A stretch of DNA of 64,000 nucleotides from the NCBI GenBank assembly GCA_020859985.1, contig JAJBVD010000023.1, positions 1 through 64,000 on the forward strand. Reading direction: 5' to 3'. Positions 43,111 to 51,235 of this stretch are shown in pieces (within the stretch, counting starts at the first letter, position 1; every line of letters starts with the position of its first letter). This DNA is from Clostridiales bacterium (lineage in GTDB: Bacteria; Bacillota; Clostridia; Lachnospirales; Lachnospiraceae). Under the pieces are notes generated by a model. That model saw only the letters and a list, made by a program, of their open reading frames with translations. It was not told the DNA's origin and searched no databases. Position numbers and translations under genes: made by a program.

Positions 43111-43768
43111 AATTCCATCGTCCGTAACTGTCCCGTCCAAAAAGGTACACATGATCGGATAAATATTCTTTACCGATGTGTTTCTCCTCATTAACTTCGC
43201 GGATATAAGTGCTGATTTTAGCTTTACCAGTCTTAACGTTGCATTTTAGCTCAGTTATAGGGATGCACAAAATCTCATGAACGCTGGAAGGGATGACGTA
43301 TAATGGAGAAGCAGCATCTTTTGCAATCTCAATCATTGCATGTATGTTAAGAAAACTACAGGAACCGTAGAATGCATCCTTATTTGTCATGCAAACCATG
43401 TCTAATTCTTCGTACTCTTCACCTTTCTTTTCCGCGTCCTTCCGAAGCATGTCATTCATTTCACCAGATGCCTTTATGACAGTGTTATTCTCAACGTTAT
43501 TCATAGCGTCACCAAACAGCTGACCCTGTTCGACACCCCAACTTTTCATGATGCCGTTATCAACCTTAAGTACAGCACCGCCCTCAACACCATCTACCAG
43601 TCCGTAATTGATAATTGGCACTACATAGAAATCAAGAATCTTCCACATAGGGTAATTCTCAATCAAATCTATATCAGCACGATCTTGCCTGATCAGTTGT
43701 AGACTGAGATGTGGTCTCATTATGTCGTAAGTTTTAACCTCCATATTTGCTTTGTTTTTATCATCCAT
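43100..43768 (-). CDS. DUF5688-like protein
   Basis: The 222 residues contain YVVPIINYGLVDG and LYVIPSSVHEILCIP followed by YIREVNEEKHIGKEYLSDHVYLFGR region. That agrees with DUF5688, a family abundant in Lachnospiraceae genomes and phages. Its function is unknown. The C-terminus overlaps the next gene by 11 bases. Confidence 0.7.
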   Translation of the reverse strand: MDDKNKANMEVKTYDIMRPHLSLQLIRQDRADIDLIENYPMWKILDFYVVPIINYGLVDGVEGGAVLKVDNGIMKSWGVEQGQLFGDAMNNVENNTVIKASGEMNDMLRKDAEKKGEEYEELDMVCMTNKDAFYGSCSFLNIHAMIEIAKDAASPLYVIPSSVHEILCIPITELKCNVKTGKAKISTYIREVNEEKHIGKEYLSDHVYLFGRDSYGRWNYGM

Positions 43769-43791
43769 ATATTTGCCCCCTTGAAATATAA

Positions 43792-44166
43792 TTAACGGTA
43801 CCCATAGCTTCTGCTTGCTCGCCGATAACTTAATTCCTCTTCTTCACCGTCATCTTTGTCCGTAATAAAGCCATCCTCCGCAATAGCAATATAATTGAAC
43901 GTCAGACCATTAGGATTCAACGCGGTTACATTGGCTTTCGGCCCAAGCTGCAGCCATAAAGCACCAATCTCAGCATCGTTGCTTCCCTTGTCACGGTAAT
44001 AACTGAAGATTTCATCCTGTACGGCAGGTGTGACACAAACTTTCCTGCAATCAAAACGAGTGGAGTCTGTAATCTCGACCCCACTCAACTTAGCCAGCAT
44101 ATTGTAAAACTCATAGATACCTGTGTGGCATAAATCCTTGCCCAAAATTAATGCCATAGTTGCCAT
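43792..44166 (-). CDS. Early protein, unknown
   Basis: A 124-residue soluble protein (ALILGKDLCHTGIYEFYNML; RKVCVTPAVQDEIFSYYRDKG) with an acidic stretch and a Tyr/Arg-rich end. No family recognised. An early motif copy follows its stop codon. Confidence 0.55.
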   Translation of the reverse strand: MATMALILGKDLCHTGIYEFYNMLAKLSGVEITDSTRFDCRKVCVTPAVQDEIFSYYRDKGSNDAEIGALWLQLGPKANVTALNPNGLTFNYIAIAEDGFITDKDDGEEEELSYRRASRSYGYR

Positions 44167-44195
44167 AAAACCCTCCTCCTTTCGGTTAAATATAA

Positions 44196-44540
44196 TTAGG
44201 TGTCCTCAATCCGCTTCAGGTCACGGTCGAGCTTGACATTAATAGCTCGGTTTACTTCAGTTGCGTCTATACCAATATAACCGTTTTTATCAGGTCGAGA
44301 CATCAACTGAATTCCAATCCAAACGTCAGCCATTTCCTGTAGAACATCGTCCATGTTATCAAAGCCACGCAGATTCTTAACCAGAGCCTGCTGTAATTCT
44401 GCCATCTCTTCTATTAACCAGGTAGCATTTGTTTTCCAGTCCTCTGTTGCAGCAATTGGTTTTAAACAGTTATAAGATTTTTCTGTAATATAACCGTGAA
44501 CCTCACTCTCCATCGCTGCTTTGAACTTTTCTCTGTCCAT
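44196..44540 (-). CDS. MazG-like all-alpha NTP pyrophosphatase
   Basis: Residues 35-80 have WLIEEMAELQQALVK and DVLQEMADVWIGIQL, the E-x-x-E and E-x-x-D metal-binding helices of the MazG/dUTPase superfamily. Such enzymes remove non-canonical or signalling nucleotides. Start ATG 44540 follows AGGAGG by 8 bases. Confidence 0.8.
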   Translation of the reverse strand: MDREKFKAAMESEVHGYITEKSYNCLKPIAATEDWKTNATWLIEEMAELQQALVKNLRGFDNMDDVLQEMADVWIGIQLMSRPDKNGYIGIDATEVNRAINVKLDRDLKRIEDT

Positions 44541-44545
44541 CGGAT

Positions 44546-44722
44546 TCACCTCCTTTTCTGCAATTTATACAAATGTAATGGTGGAACAGCTTTCATTGCA
44601 TTACTCAGATCCGTCATTTTATCCGACATTTCTTTAGCTGAAACCGCAAGGGACGCATATGATTCGGCCATTGTTGATACTGCATCTAAAAGACTATCCA
44701 TACGTTTTTCTTCTTCACTCAT
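44546..44722 (-). CDS. Small helical protein, unknown
   Basis: A 58-residue helical protein (MSEEEKRMDSLLDAVSTMA; SAKEMSDKMTDLSNAM) with a basic end. Probably a small coiled coil. Start ATG 44722 after GAAAGAGGTG. Confidence 0.5.
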   Translation of the reverse strand: MSEEEKRMDSLLDAVSTMAESYASLAVSAKEMSDKMTDLSNAMKAVPPLHLYKLQKRR

Positions 44723-44742
44723 CGGATTCACCTCTTTCTTTT

Positions 44743-44928
44743 TCATAATACTAATGCGGCCGCACTAAAACCAAGTGCGATAATTAAGCTTATAATGGAC
44801 ACGTTCACGGCAATATCACTGTCTTTTCCGATATGAACAAGTAACGAAGTGTAAGCAATTATCCACGATAGAAGCATTACGACTATAAGTAAATCTTTTA
44901 CGTTAACTATTACAGTAAAAGTCATCAC
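44743..44928 (-). CDS. Small two-span membrane protein
   Basis: Two hydrophobic spans (LLIVVMLLSWIIAYTSLL; VSIISLIIALGFSAAALVL) fill most of the 61 residues. It overlaps both neighbours by four bases. Function unknown. Confidence 0.6.
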   Translation of the reverse strand: MMTFTVIVNVKDLLIVVMLLSWIIAYTSLLVHIGKDSDIAVNVSIISLIIALGFSAAALVL

Positions 44929-45659
44929 TCTTCCTCCCCAATAATAATCTCCGAATACGGCAGATGTTCAATCCACTCACAGAAGTCATGCCACTCATCC
45001 AACTTGTGATTCTTTCTTGACGGGTAAATCCCAGCCAGAACCTCGTAATTCATCATGACTGTCCGTTTCTGGTTGTACGAGCTCGGAAGAAGCTGAATCA
45101 TCTGCCACCAGTAGGTCTTGTCCTTGGTATCAAGATATAATTCACGGCATTTATTCAACATAGCTATTATCCAGTCCTGCATTATCTCGATAGGAGATTC
45201 TCCATAGTCTTCATAAGAATCTCCAGTGTTAGTAAGTATATATACGTCGCTGTCATCTCCGAGCAGATGTTCACACGAGAAATCCTCCAGCGTAAACTCC
45301 TTATCCGCAATCTTATGCATTGTCGAACACGAGTTAGCCACGGTTCCAATCTTGTATGTATCGAACTCCTTCCACCAATATAATGGCGCGGTGATATCCA
45401 CATACACGGTTATCATCCGACGGAACTTAGCGTGCACAGAACCACCCCTCACCAGTTTCATCATCAGCTCGTGGTCATTTGGGCCGATTACATAATCTGG
45501 GCATTTACTTACTGCGTGCTTTTTGCCTACAGTACATTTATAACAAGGAATCATCACACATGGTGCGCTATCACTCTTCTCCCAGCTATTCATCGGGTTT
45601 CTCATTCCGCGGATAGCTTCTTTCCATCCATATGTCTGTGTTTTTTCAAGCTTAATCAT
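44925..45659 (-). CDS. Divergent ThyX-like protein
   Basis: The 244 residues follow the flavin-dependent thymidylate synthase outline: AIRGMRNPMNSWEKSD, GPNDHELMMKLVRGGS, ITAPLYWWKEFDTYKIG, TVANSCSTMHK, then LLPSSYNQKRTVMMNYEVL and a C-terminal W-rich helix. The signature RHRxxSxNxxSxR is replaced by FDTYKIGTVANSCSTMHK. So dUMP or flavin binding may be changed. Related proteins are common in clostridial phages. Confidence 0.55.
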   Translation of the reverse strand: MIKLEKTQTYGWKEAIRGMRNPMNSWEKSDSAPCVMIPCYKCTVGKKHAVSKCPDYVIGPNDHELMMKLVRGGSVHAKFRRMITVYVDITAPLYWWKEFDTYKIGTVANSCSTMHKIADKEFTLEDFSCEHLLGDDSDVYILTNTGDSYEDYGESPIEIMQDWIIAMLNKCRELYLDTKDKTYWWQMIQLLPSSYNQKRTVMMNYEVLAGIYPSRKNHKLDEWHDFCEWIEHLPYSEIIIGEEE

Positions 45660-45873
45660 TTATTGCTCCTCCTTTCGTTAAATTGTTTAATCCCTCGACT
45701 GGTTCACCGAAATATAATATGCTGTCTACAGGGATAAAGGTTCGTTGATTATCAGTCGTGAAATAAAACATATTAGGGTTTGTAGTACAAAAACCATATT
45801 CAGTACACGGGTTAATCCGTACCGGTTGATCGGGTCTTGACTTGAATATGATTATTAAATCAAAGCAACGCAT
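45652..45873 (-). CDS. Small early protein, unknown
   Basis: 73 residues, beta-rich (FDLIIIFKSRPDQPVRI; TFIPVDSILYFGEPVEG). It overlaps the ThyX-like start by 8 bases. No known domain. Confidence 0.5.
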   Translation of the reverse strand: MRCFDLIIIFKSRPDQPVRINPCTEYGFCTTNPNMFYFTTDNQRTFIPVDSILYFGEPVEGLNNLTKGGAIND

Positions 45874-45885
45874 TTCGTTCTCCTT

Positions 45886-46266
45886 TCAAATCAGATAAGG
45901 TTTATCTAAAACAATATAGTATCCAGTTTGCCTATACTGCTTTATATAAGCACGATCCAGATTTACCCAGCCATATTTGGTGTCCTCGTAGTCAGAATCC
46001 ATGCCACACATTTTGTAATAGTCTTTCATACGAACAACACCATATTTCTGCAGAAGCTCTTTAAGATTATTTAACACCTGTACTGCATCATCTAAATTAT
46101 TAAATATTGGCTTTTTAATATTTTGGTAATAATGTAATTTGCGGTAATCAGCCGGTTTAATTATTGGTTCCTCAAGGTTCTTCTCCAGCAGAACCCGAAT
46201 ATTCTGAAGCTCAACCCCGAGCAAACGAATTTCATTGATAAGCTCCCTTTGTTCAGTTTTGTTCAT
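45886..46266 (-). CDS. Protein with YGVVRMKDYYKMCG domain, paralogue of 57594
   Basis: The helical N-terminal half precedes a C-terminal domain (about residues 60-125) with LLQKYGVVRMKDYYKMCGM and SDYEDTKYGWVNLD. The same arrangement closes the protein at 57594 (LIKRYGIATVRDLYDLCGL; SDYTDCKYGWTNV). It is a recurring phage domain of unknown use. Confidence 0.6.
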   Translation of the reverse strand: MNKTEQRELINEIRLLGVELQNIRVLLEKNLEEPIIKPADYRKLHYYQNIKKPIFNNLDDAVQVLNNLKELLQKYGVVRMKDYYKMCGMDSDYEDTKYGWVNLDRAYIKQYRQTGYYIVLDKPYLI

Positions 46267-46486
46267 GATTTTCTCCTTTCTTAGCCAGATATTCCCTACT
46301 CTTTGCTACCATTTCAAAAGCTTCCTGTGTCTGTTTGGCACCTTCCTTGAGTAATTCGTTTGCATATGATACCAGATCGCAATATGAATGTTTTTCATCC
46401 TCGTCACATCTATATGCCGGACAGTCCGCGCAATCCATGCAGTAACAATGTTCTTTTTCAGTGATTAATTTGCCTAAATTGCACAT
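46253..46486 (-). CDS. Possible separate product: cysteine-rich 77-residue protein
   Basis: An internal ATG at 46486 (MCNLGKLITEKEHCYC) behind GAAAGGAG reads in frame with the NrdG-like gene. It would give a small zinc-binding helical protein. One base of frame change upstream would restore two normal adjacent genes. Confidence 0.45.
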   Translation of the reverse strand: MCNLGKLITEKEHCYCMDCADCPAYRCDEDEKHSYCDLVSYANELLKEGAKQTQEAFEMVAKSREYLAKKGENHEQN

Positions 46487-46948
46487 CGGTCTCCTTTCAA
46501 AATATAAGATTCTCTGGTTTCTACTTCCGCGGAATTTTAAAGTAATGCCTTTCTGCTCTTCGATGAATTCACCATCCACAAGAACGTCGATATATTTCAT
46601 CATTTCTTTTCCGCGTAAATCCCGCTCATACGTATACCCTGTGTAACACCAAATATCTTTCTCCGGGTATGTCTCTCGGATTTTCTTAAGCAGTTCAGTT
46701 ACAACCGGTTCATTCTCGGGTTCAAACGGCTCTCCTCCCAAAACTGTAAACCCTTGAATATAATCCGGTTTCAATGCTTCGAGAATCATCTGCTCAGTTT
46801 CTTCGGTGAAAGGTTGGCCATAATTAAAATCCCACGCAGCACTGTTAAAGCATCCTTTGCATTTACGTCGGCATCCAGATACGAAAAGCGAAACTCTAAC
46901 CCCGGTTCCATTAGATATATCGTAGGTGTTTATTTTGCCATAATTCAT
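46253..46948 (-). CDS. nrdG: Anaerobic ribonucleotide reductase activase (NrdG-like) fused to a cysteine-rich tail
   Basis: A radical-SAM enzyme that makes the glycyl radical of NrdD. Residues 1-154 are NrdG: MNYGKINTYDISNGTG, the cluster motif GCRRKCKGC and VLGGEPFEPEN. NrdG should end near ILYF, but the frame continues for 77 residues with six cysteines (CYCMDCADCPAYRCDEDE) and a helical tail. At the joint GAAAGGAG lies 4 bases before an in-frame ATG at 46486. So the second part can also be made alone. A lost stop codon between two genes is the simplest history. Confidence 0.85.
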   Translation of the reverse strand: MNYGKINTYDISNGTGVRVSLFVSGCRRKCKGCFNSAAWDFNYGQPFTEETEQMILEALKPDYIQGFTVLGGEPFEPENEPVVTELLKKIRETYPEKDIWCYTGYTYERDLRGKEMMKYIDVLVDGEFIEEQKGITLKFRGSRNQRILYFERRPMCNLGKLITEKEHCYCMDCADCPAYRCDEDEKHSYCDLVSYANELLKEGAKQTQEAFEMVAKSREYLAKKGENHEQN

Positions 46949-47259
46949 GCCAGGCACCTCCTCTTCACAAATATAAGCCCCAATCCAATAGGAATACCGA
47001 AGCAGGCAAAGGTCAGATCCGCGCAAACCACAGTAACCACGGCAGTCAATCCAAGAACCAAAGCCCCATAAGCCCTCTGCTTACGAATATAATTCTGTAG
47101 TTCTCTCTTAGCAGCTGCTTCTCTACGGATGTCCATCCAACAAGCAACGTATCCAATCTCATAGCCACCGTTTAAGCCTTCGCTGTAACCACCAGCATAA
47201 CCAGCCTGATAGGACTGAATATCAATCACATCCTGCTGCCTCGTTACTATTGCCCCCAT
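46945..47259 (-). CDS. Membrane protein, unknown
   Basis: The N-terminal 60 residues are soluble (YQAGYAGGYSEGLNGGYEIGY). Then two hydrophobic spans (ALVLGLTAVVTVVCADLTF; FGIPIGLGLIFV) and a basic end follow. It overlaps NrdG by four bases. Confidence 0.55.
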   Translation of the reverse strand: MGAIVTRQQDVIDIQSYQAGYAGGYSEGLNGGYEIGYVACWMDIRREAAAKRELQNYIRKQRAYGALVLGLTAVVTVVCADLTFACFGIPIGLGLIFVKRRCLA

Positions 47260-47428
47260 TTTTCTGTACCTCCTTTAAATGCTTCTCGATATTTGCACAT
47301 CTTCTGGCATTGCCGCAGTAAATGGTATACTCCTTAGTGAAGTTACTCAATAAAGTGTTCTTTTCGGAAACTTTGAAATCGAATTCTGAACAAGTCTGGC
47401 AGTAGTCTTTAACATTTAATGTTATCAT
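47222..47428 (-). CDS. Cysteine-rich small protein, possible zinc binder
   Basis: 68 residues with CQTC and YCGNARRC, a four-cysteine arrangement. It overlaps the next gene by 38 bases and the previous one by 20. Confidence 0.55.
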   Translation of the reverse strand: MITLNVKDYCQTCSEFDFKVSEKNTLLSNFTKEYTIYCGNARRCANIEKHLKEVQKNGGNSNEAAGCD

Positions 47429-47717
47429 TCTTATCTCTACCTTTCTTCAAACTATTGAGCATCCTATCAGCTAGTTTCAATGCGGCTTTTCCGATAATAT
47501 AACGTATTTTTAAATAGCCGATTCTCCATGCTATAAAAGGCCAGAACGTAGCTATAACCATCCAAATCCAAACTGGCCAATCAGAAGGTTGCATATTTCC
47601 AGATAGTTGCTTGTAAAATTCAAGGTCATTTATTCTCCTATACATCCAGATAAGACAAACGGCCCATCCAAATAGATAGACCGCCAATATAATATCCACC
47701 ACAGTTCGTACCATCAT
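47409..47717 (-). CDS. Membrane protein, unknown
   Basis: Two Trp-rich spans (DIILAVYLFGWAVCLIWMY; PVWIWMVIATFWPFIAWRI) and a basic cytoplasmic tail (LKKGRDKNDNIKC). Start ATG 47717 follows GGGAGG and overlaps the upstream stop. Confidence 0.55.
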   Translation of the reverse strand: MMVRTVVDIILAVYLFGWAVCLIWMYRRINDLEFYKQLSGNMQPSDWPVWIWMVIATFWPFIAWRIGYLKIRYIIGKAALKLADRMLNSLKKGRDKNDNIKC

Positions 47718-47872
47718 TCTTTCTCCTCCCACTTAACCGGTTTATGAGAATATAAATTCACAGTTTCGTCGAGGCACTCCCAGCACGGACTCTCACCCTC
47801 ATCCACGTCGCAATGCTTACATGATTCACAATACTGGTCAAAGTAAACCTCTTTCTCCTGATTAATTACCAT
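47714..47872 (-). CDS. 52-residue zinc-knuckle protein
   Basis: Contains YCESCKHCDVDEGESPCWECL, with five cysteines fit for one zinc site. The start is 10 bases after AGGAGG; the stop overlaps the next ATG. Not long enough for routine gene calling. Confidence 0.6.
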   Translation of the reverse strand: MVINQEKEVYFDQYCESCKHCDVDEGESPCWECLDETVNLYSHKPVKWEEKE

Positions 47873-48029
47873 AGCAAAACGTCCTCCTTTCTTTCACGAG
47901 TGTGCTTCTTAGCACTCTTATAACAAGCTGTATCTGCTCAATTTCTGCAGTTGTCTTAGCTCGGATAAGTCTGTCCTCCATCATTCTTATCCGGTTCTCT
48001 AAATGTCTTAATTCTGAGGTTGTTACCAT
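47862..48029 (-). CDS. 55-residue coiled-coil protein
   Basis: SELRHLENRIRMMEDRLIRAK and IEQIQLVIRVLRS form a heptad-like helix. ATG 48029 follows GGGAGG. It overlaps the next start by 11 bases. Confidence 0.55.
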   Translation of the reverse strand: MVTTSELRHLENRIRMMEDRLIRAKTTAEIEQIQLVIRVLRSTLVKERRTFCYGN

Positions 48030-48035
48030 AGTTGC

Positions 48036-49310
48036 TTACCTCCCGTAAAATTTTTGTTCGTTGAACTGTTTCTTTCTCGTTACGGCTCTGTCAATAGCAA
48101 GATCAATAGATGCTTTGCTTTTCAGATGGTAGTACCAAAGATCGGTATAAGGTGTATTCCGTCTGTCGATTCTCCCAGCAGATTGAGCCATGATCTTGTA
48201 ACTGTAGTTTTGTGAAAAAAATATAATCGTGTCAGTTTCAGTTGTGTTCCATCCCTCAGCGCCAGCGGAATAGTTAACGAGGTATACCCATCGTTCTGAC
48301 TTAGGAATACCATCATGGTTATGTCCATTCCATTCGGCAACTTGTACCCCATCTCCCCATCCGGCATTTCTGAGCATTTCGAGTTCATAGTCGAAGTTGT
48401 AAAATATAATTGCCTTAGGATGATCCTCCATGAGTTCAAGACAAGCCACCAGTCGTCGTTCATCTGAGTTCACCACCTTTCTTAAGCAGTAACAGAACCC
48501 ACCGGCATTGGCGATAGGTTCGTCTTTAAACGGGTCCCAGCGAGTCCGCATAGTATCCAAATATAATTTCTTGTCATACTCCACTATGACGTCCTCGTGA
48601 TGAGCTACTGTCTTCTTGTCGTACTCCAAGTCGATCAGAATACTGTTTCGAAGTCTCATCAGTTTCCCTGTTCCAAGATACTTTTCCACCATTGGATAAT
48701 TGACGTGCGGATTGAAGACGACGTGATCATTGTTGAATTCAGTCCTGTTTTTAAAGAAACCATTCGCAATGAAAACCGGAATGTAGTCAGACCATGTATC
48801 ACCGGGTGTTGCGGACAATATGATCCATTCGTTGTTCTTGGCTATCTTCAGGAAAGCCTTAACCCATGCTCCTTTTCCGGTCACTCTGTCCTCGTCAAAT
48901 ATAAAGAATGCATCTGTCACGTCTTGGTACTTCTTAATGTTGTTCCACGAGTCAATCACAATCGTATTGACGTACAAGCTTTTTTCCGGGTCAGTGCTCA
49001 TGAGGAACGGAGCCATCTCAAACTCCCATTCTCGGTCATCCCGTTTTTTCGCAGTTGTGATAATATAAAGGTCTTGAGGCGGGTCACCCATGGGAATATA
49101 CTCGTCACCGTCTTCAGTTGGTTCAAGCCAGCAGTCATCATCACAGCCAAACATTTCGCCAAAGCCACCGCCGTTCCTGAAGAAATAATAAAGGAGCGCG
49201 GTCCTAGATTTACCCGAACCAACGCCCCCATTCAAGATACAGCCGTTCTTCATCCTGTTGACTGCTTCAACCTGCTTTTCGTCCAACTCCAACGGTGCAG
49301 GCAGCCTCAT
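48036..49310 (-). CDS. SF2 (SNF2-like) DNA helicase
   Basis: ATP-driven DNA translocase for replication or recombination. Walker A is NGGVGSGKSRT (near residue 28), motif II is FIFDEDR, motif III is ILSATPGDTW, and motif VI is QSAGRIDRRN. The 424-residue length is minimal for the class. It precedes a possible SSB and overlaps its stop. Phages with one-piece primase-polymerase genes often carry such a second helicase. Confidence 0.85.
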   Translation of the reverse strand: MRLPAPLELDEKQVEAVNRMKNGCILNGGVGSGKSRTALLYYFFRNGGGFGEMFGCDDDCWLEPTEDGDEYIPMGDPPQDLYIITTAKKRDDREWEFEMAPFLMSTDPEKSLYVNTIVIDSWNNIKKYQDVTDAFFIFDEDRVTGKGAWVKAFLKIAKNNEWIILSATPGDTWSDYIPVFIANGFFKNRTEFNNDHVVFNPHVNYPMVEKYLGTGKLMRLRNSILIDLEYDKKTVAHHEDVIVEYDKKLYLDTMRTRWDPFKDEPIANAGGFCYCLRKVVNSDERRLVACLELMEDHPKAIIFYNFDYELEMLRNAGWGDGVQVAEWNGHNHDGIPKSERWVYLVNYSAGAEGWNTTETDTIIFFSQNYSYKIMAQSAGRIDRRNTPYTDLWYYHLKSKASIDLAIDRAVTRKKQFNEQKFYGR

Positions 49311-49819
49311 TACTCATCCTCCGGATATTCTTCCTCTGCGTATTTCTCGGCAAAGGCATCATCCGGTTTAGCAATCGTAACCCGCATCACACTCACGTAG
49401 GCCTTGATATGGCCATCACCTGTATCCGGGTTGTCCTCGATCCAGCGCCCACGGATTGTGATGTCGATATTAACGATCCTGCTTCTCGCCAGCTTGCTCA
49501 CGGTTCTCTCGTTCAGAGTAACTCTGTGATCCATTCTGCCCTCGACATACATGTAAATCCGCGGCTGAAGATTCTCGTACTCCTCAGGCACATCGTACTT
49601 AATCTCTACCGGCAGGAAATGTCTCGGTTCCGGGAAGTTCTCGCTCGGTCTCGTCACGTGAATATTCCAGCCCTCATCCACAAGAGACTGAATATCTTCC
49701 GGTGACATATCCAGAAACACACAGATGGATTTCTTACCGAAGTTATCCCGGTCAAATCCCTGTCTTGACATAATCTCCGCGTTCTCAATGTTAATGTTTG
49801 CAATCTGCTTGTAAGCCAT
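49310..49819 (-). CDS. Possible single-stranded DNA-binding protein
   Basis: The 169-residue beta-rich protein has an OB-like strand pattern (SRIVNIDITIRGRWIED; HIKAYVSVMRVTI) and a very acidic end (YAEEEYPEDE), which in SSBs recruits partners. It lies directly before the helicase. No family is certain. It is one of the few early genes lacking any AATATAA motif. Confidence 0.5.
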   Translation of the reverse strand: MAYKQIANINIENAEIMSRQGFDRDNFGKKSICVFLDMSPEDIQSLVDEGWNIHVTRPSENFPEPRHFLPVEIKYDVPEEYENLQPRIYMYVEGRMDHRVTLNERTVSKLARSRIVNIDITIRGRWIEDNPDTGDGHIKAYVSVMRVTIAKPDDAFAEKYAEEEYPEDE

Positions 49820-49820
49820 C

Positions 49821-50036
49821 TTATTTTTCCTCCTGATTTTCTTTATTTTTGTGTTCGTTCAACCACTGCTTGAGTTTTTCTTCGCATTCCGGGCAGAAGT
49901 CATATGTCACCATAAAGCTCGGATTTGCGTGTTCATGAAAATTTTCCACAAGAGCCATTCTTGGTTCATAAATGCTTTTTGAAGCCTGTGGATCATAAAT
50001 AGTTCCACACCGATCACATTTCTTTACATCTGCCAT
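49821..50036 (-). CDS. Zinc-ribbon protein
   Basis: CDRCGTIYDP and FCPECEEKLKQWL are the two halves of a zinc ribbon in 71 residues, with a Lys/Glu tail. It is paralogous to the next gene and similar to 42225. Confidence 0.65.
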   Translation of the reverse strand: MADVKKCDRCGTIYDPQASKSIYEPRMALVENFHEHANPSFMVTYDFCPECEEKLKQWLNEHKNKENQEEK

Positions 50037-50038
50037 AT

Positions 50039-50257
50039 TTACTCCTGATTTTCTTTAACATTTTCTTCAAATAAGTTGCCGGTTAACCACGAAGCCAATT
50101 TGTCGCTACACGAAAGGCATAAATCATAACATTTATGTCTATTATCGTAACAATACTCGTGCACAGATATATTTTGCATTCTTAACTGTCCGATCTTAGG
50201 ATCTTTAGTTATGATTTGTCCGCACCTATCACAGGTGTATACAATTGATGCTGCCAT
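50039..50257 (-). CDS. Zinc-ribbon protein, tandem paralogue
   Basis: YTCDRCGQIITKDP and CYDLCLSCSDKLASWLTG repeat the pattern of its neighbour. Tandem copies suggest duplication. Confidence 0.65.
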   Translation of the reverse strand: MAASIVYTCDRCGQIITKDPKIGQLRMQNISVHEYCYDNRHKCYDLCLSCSDKLASWLTGNLFEENVKENQE

Positions 50258-50268
50258 CAGTTACCTCC

Positions 50269-50619
50269 TTAATTCTGAAGCCATGGTGGTAATTCTTTGC
50301 GATCCACCCACGCTCTCTGTTTGTCTACAATTACATCCACTCCTGTTAACCGCTTCATCTCATCGACAAAGTCCTGTCTGAACTGTTCTGTCATGAATGC
50401 TACGGATGCCTCAAACGTCGGGTCTTTCAACCGAGTCAAAGGCATTCCGCCGCACCGTCTGACCAGAGCATTGAACTCAATCACGTGCAAATAAACAGCC
50501 GGAGCATCTTCCTTAGCGATATGAGCTATAAATACTTCTTTCTCGCCAATATGAGCATGTGGTTGTCTTTCCACAGGTTTGTCCAGTTCACCGAAGTAGA
50601 ACGATTTACTATCACTCAT
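50269..50619 (-). CDS. Early protein, unknown
   Basis: A 116-residue alpha/beta protein (GEKEVFIAHIAKEDAPAVYLH; FRQDFVDEMKRLTGVDV). I recognise no family. Start at the second Met of the frame. Confidence 0.5.
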   Translation of the reverse strand: MSDSKSFYFGELDKPVERQPHAHIGEKEVFIAHIAKEDAPAVYLHVIEFNALVRRCGGMPLTRLKDPTFEASVAFMTEQFRQDFVDEMKRLTGVDVIVDKQRAWVDRKELPPWLQN

Positions 50620-50622
50620 CAC

Positions 50623-50919
50623 TTACCTCCTGTACTTAGCCTTACCGAATCCGTTAGCCAACTGAATGACCGTATAGCGAACGTTGTGGTCTTTTAAAGT
50701 CCTGCTCAACAGACCGTAGACTTTGCCGCTTTCTCTACCGACAAGGTTGTAGAAGTTCCACGGGTCTTCATCTTCGTACTTTTTACGCAGAATAACAGCG
50801 CGGTCACCATTTTTAAACATCATACTGTTCTCGTCATGTAATAAGCACCCCACAGCTTCTGTCAGTTCTCTGATGCCATACGTTTTGTACTTCTGAATAG
50901 TTCCTGTTTTACGTTTCAT
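50623..50919 (-). CDS. Early protein, unknown
   Basis: A 98-residue basic protein (KRKTGTIQKYKTYGIRELTE; FYNLVGRESGKVYGLL). The start follows GGAGG, and a strong terminator precedes it. Confidence 0.5.
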   Translation of the reverse strand: MKRKTGTIQKYKTYGIRELTEAVGCLLHDENSMMFKNGDRAVILRKKYEDEDPWNFYNLVGRESGKVYGLLSRTLKDHNVRYTVIQLANGFGKAKYRR

Positions 50920-50939
50920 CACTTACCTCCTTTCGCATA

Positions 50940-50986
50940 AATAAGAGAGAGCCCCGACAATATAATGCCGAAGCTCTCTCTTATTA
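50940..50986. terminator. Strong bidirectional terminator
   Basis: AATAAGAGAGAGC and GCTCTCTCTTATT form a perfect 13-bp stem. The loop holds one AATATAAT motif. The upstream stop codon (TAATAAG) is in the stem. Confidence 0.85.
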
Positions 50987-51190
50987 CTTTTTGGAATTTC
51001 CTTGATCTTCTGACTCCATTTTCTTATGGTATGCATCAGTCATAACATCCGCAAAGTGCTCCTGACCTTTGTCCCAACCCATGCTGAACATTAAATACAT
51101 GCTCACAGCGGTTAGAACGCCAGCAACAGTTGGACGGATTTTTTGCCATGATGTTTCATTGTTCCATGGATACCTCCCAGATTTTGCCAT
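50984..51190 (-). CDS. Small membrane protein
   Basis: One span (TVAGVLTAVSMYLMFSMGW) in 68 residues with a charged C-terminus. It lies between the replicase gene and a terminator, with an intergenic element in its leader. Confidence 0.6.
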   Translation of the reverse strand: MAKSGRYPWNNETSWQKIRPTVAGVLTAVSMYLMFSMGWDKGQEHFADVMTDAYHKKMESEDQGNSKK

Positions 51191-51206
51191 AGTTAATTCC
51201 TCCTTT

Positions 51207-51235
51207 CATAAAGAAGACTGCAAATTATGCGTAAT
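51207..51235 (-). repeat. Early intergenic element, copy 3
   Basis: TTACGCATAATTTGCAG...TTATGA on the minus strand, directly before AAGGAGG of the gene at 51190. Confidence 0.7.

Noticed and set aside
48597-49400. Plus-strand 267-codon frame
   Set aside because: Antisense to the helicase, whose motifs are intact. Composition is not protein-like.
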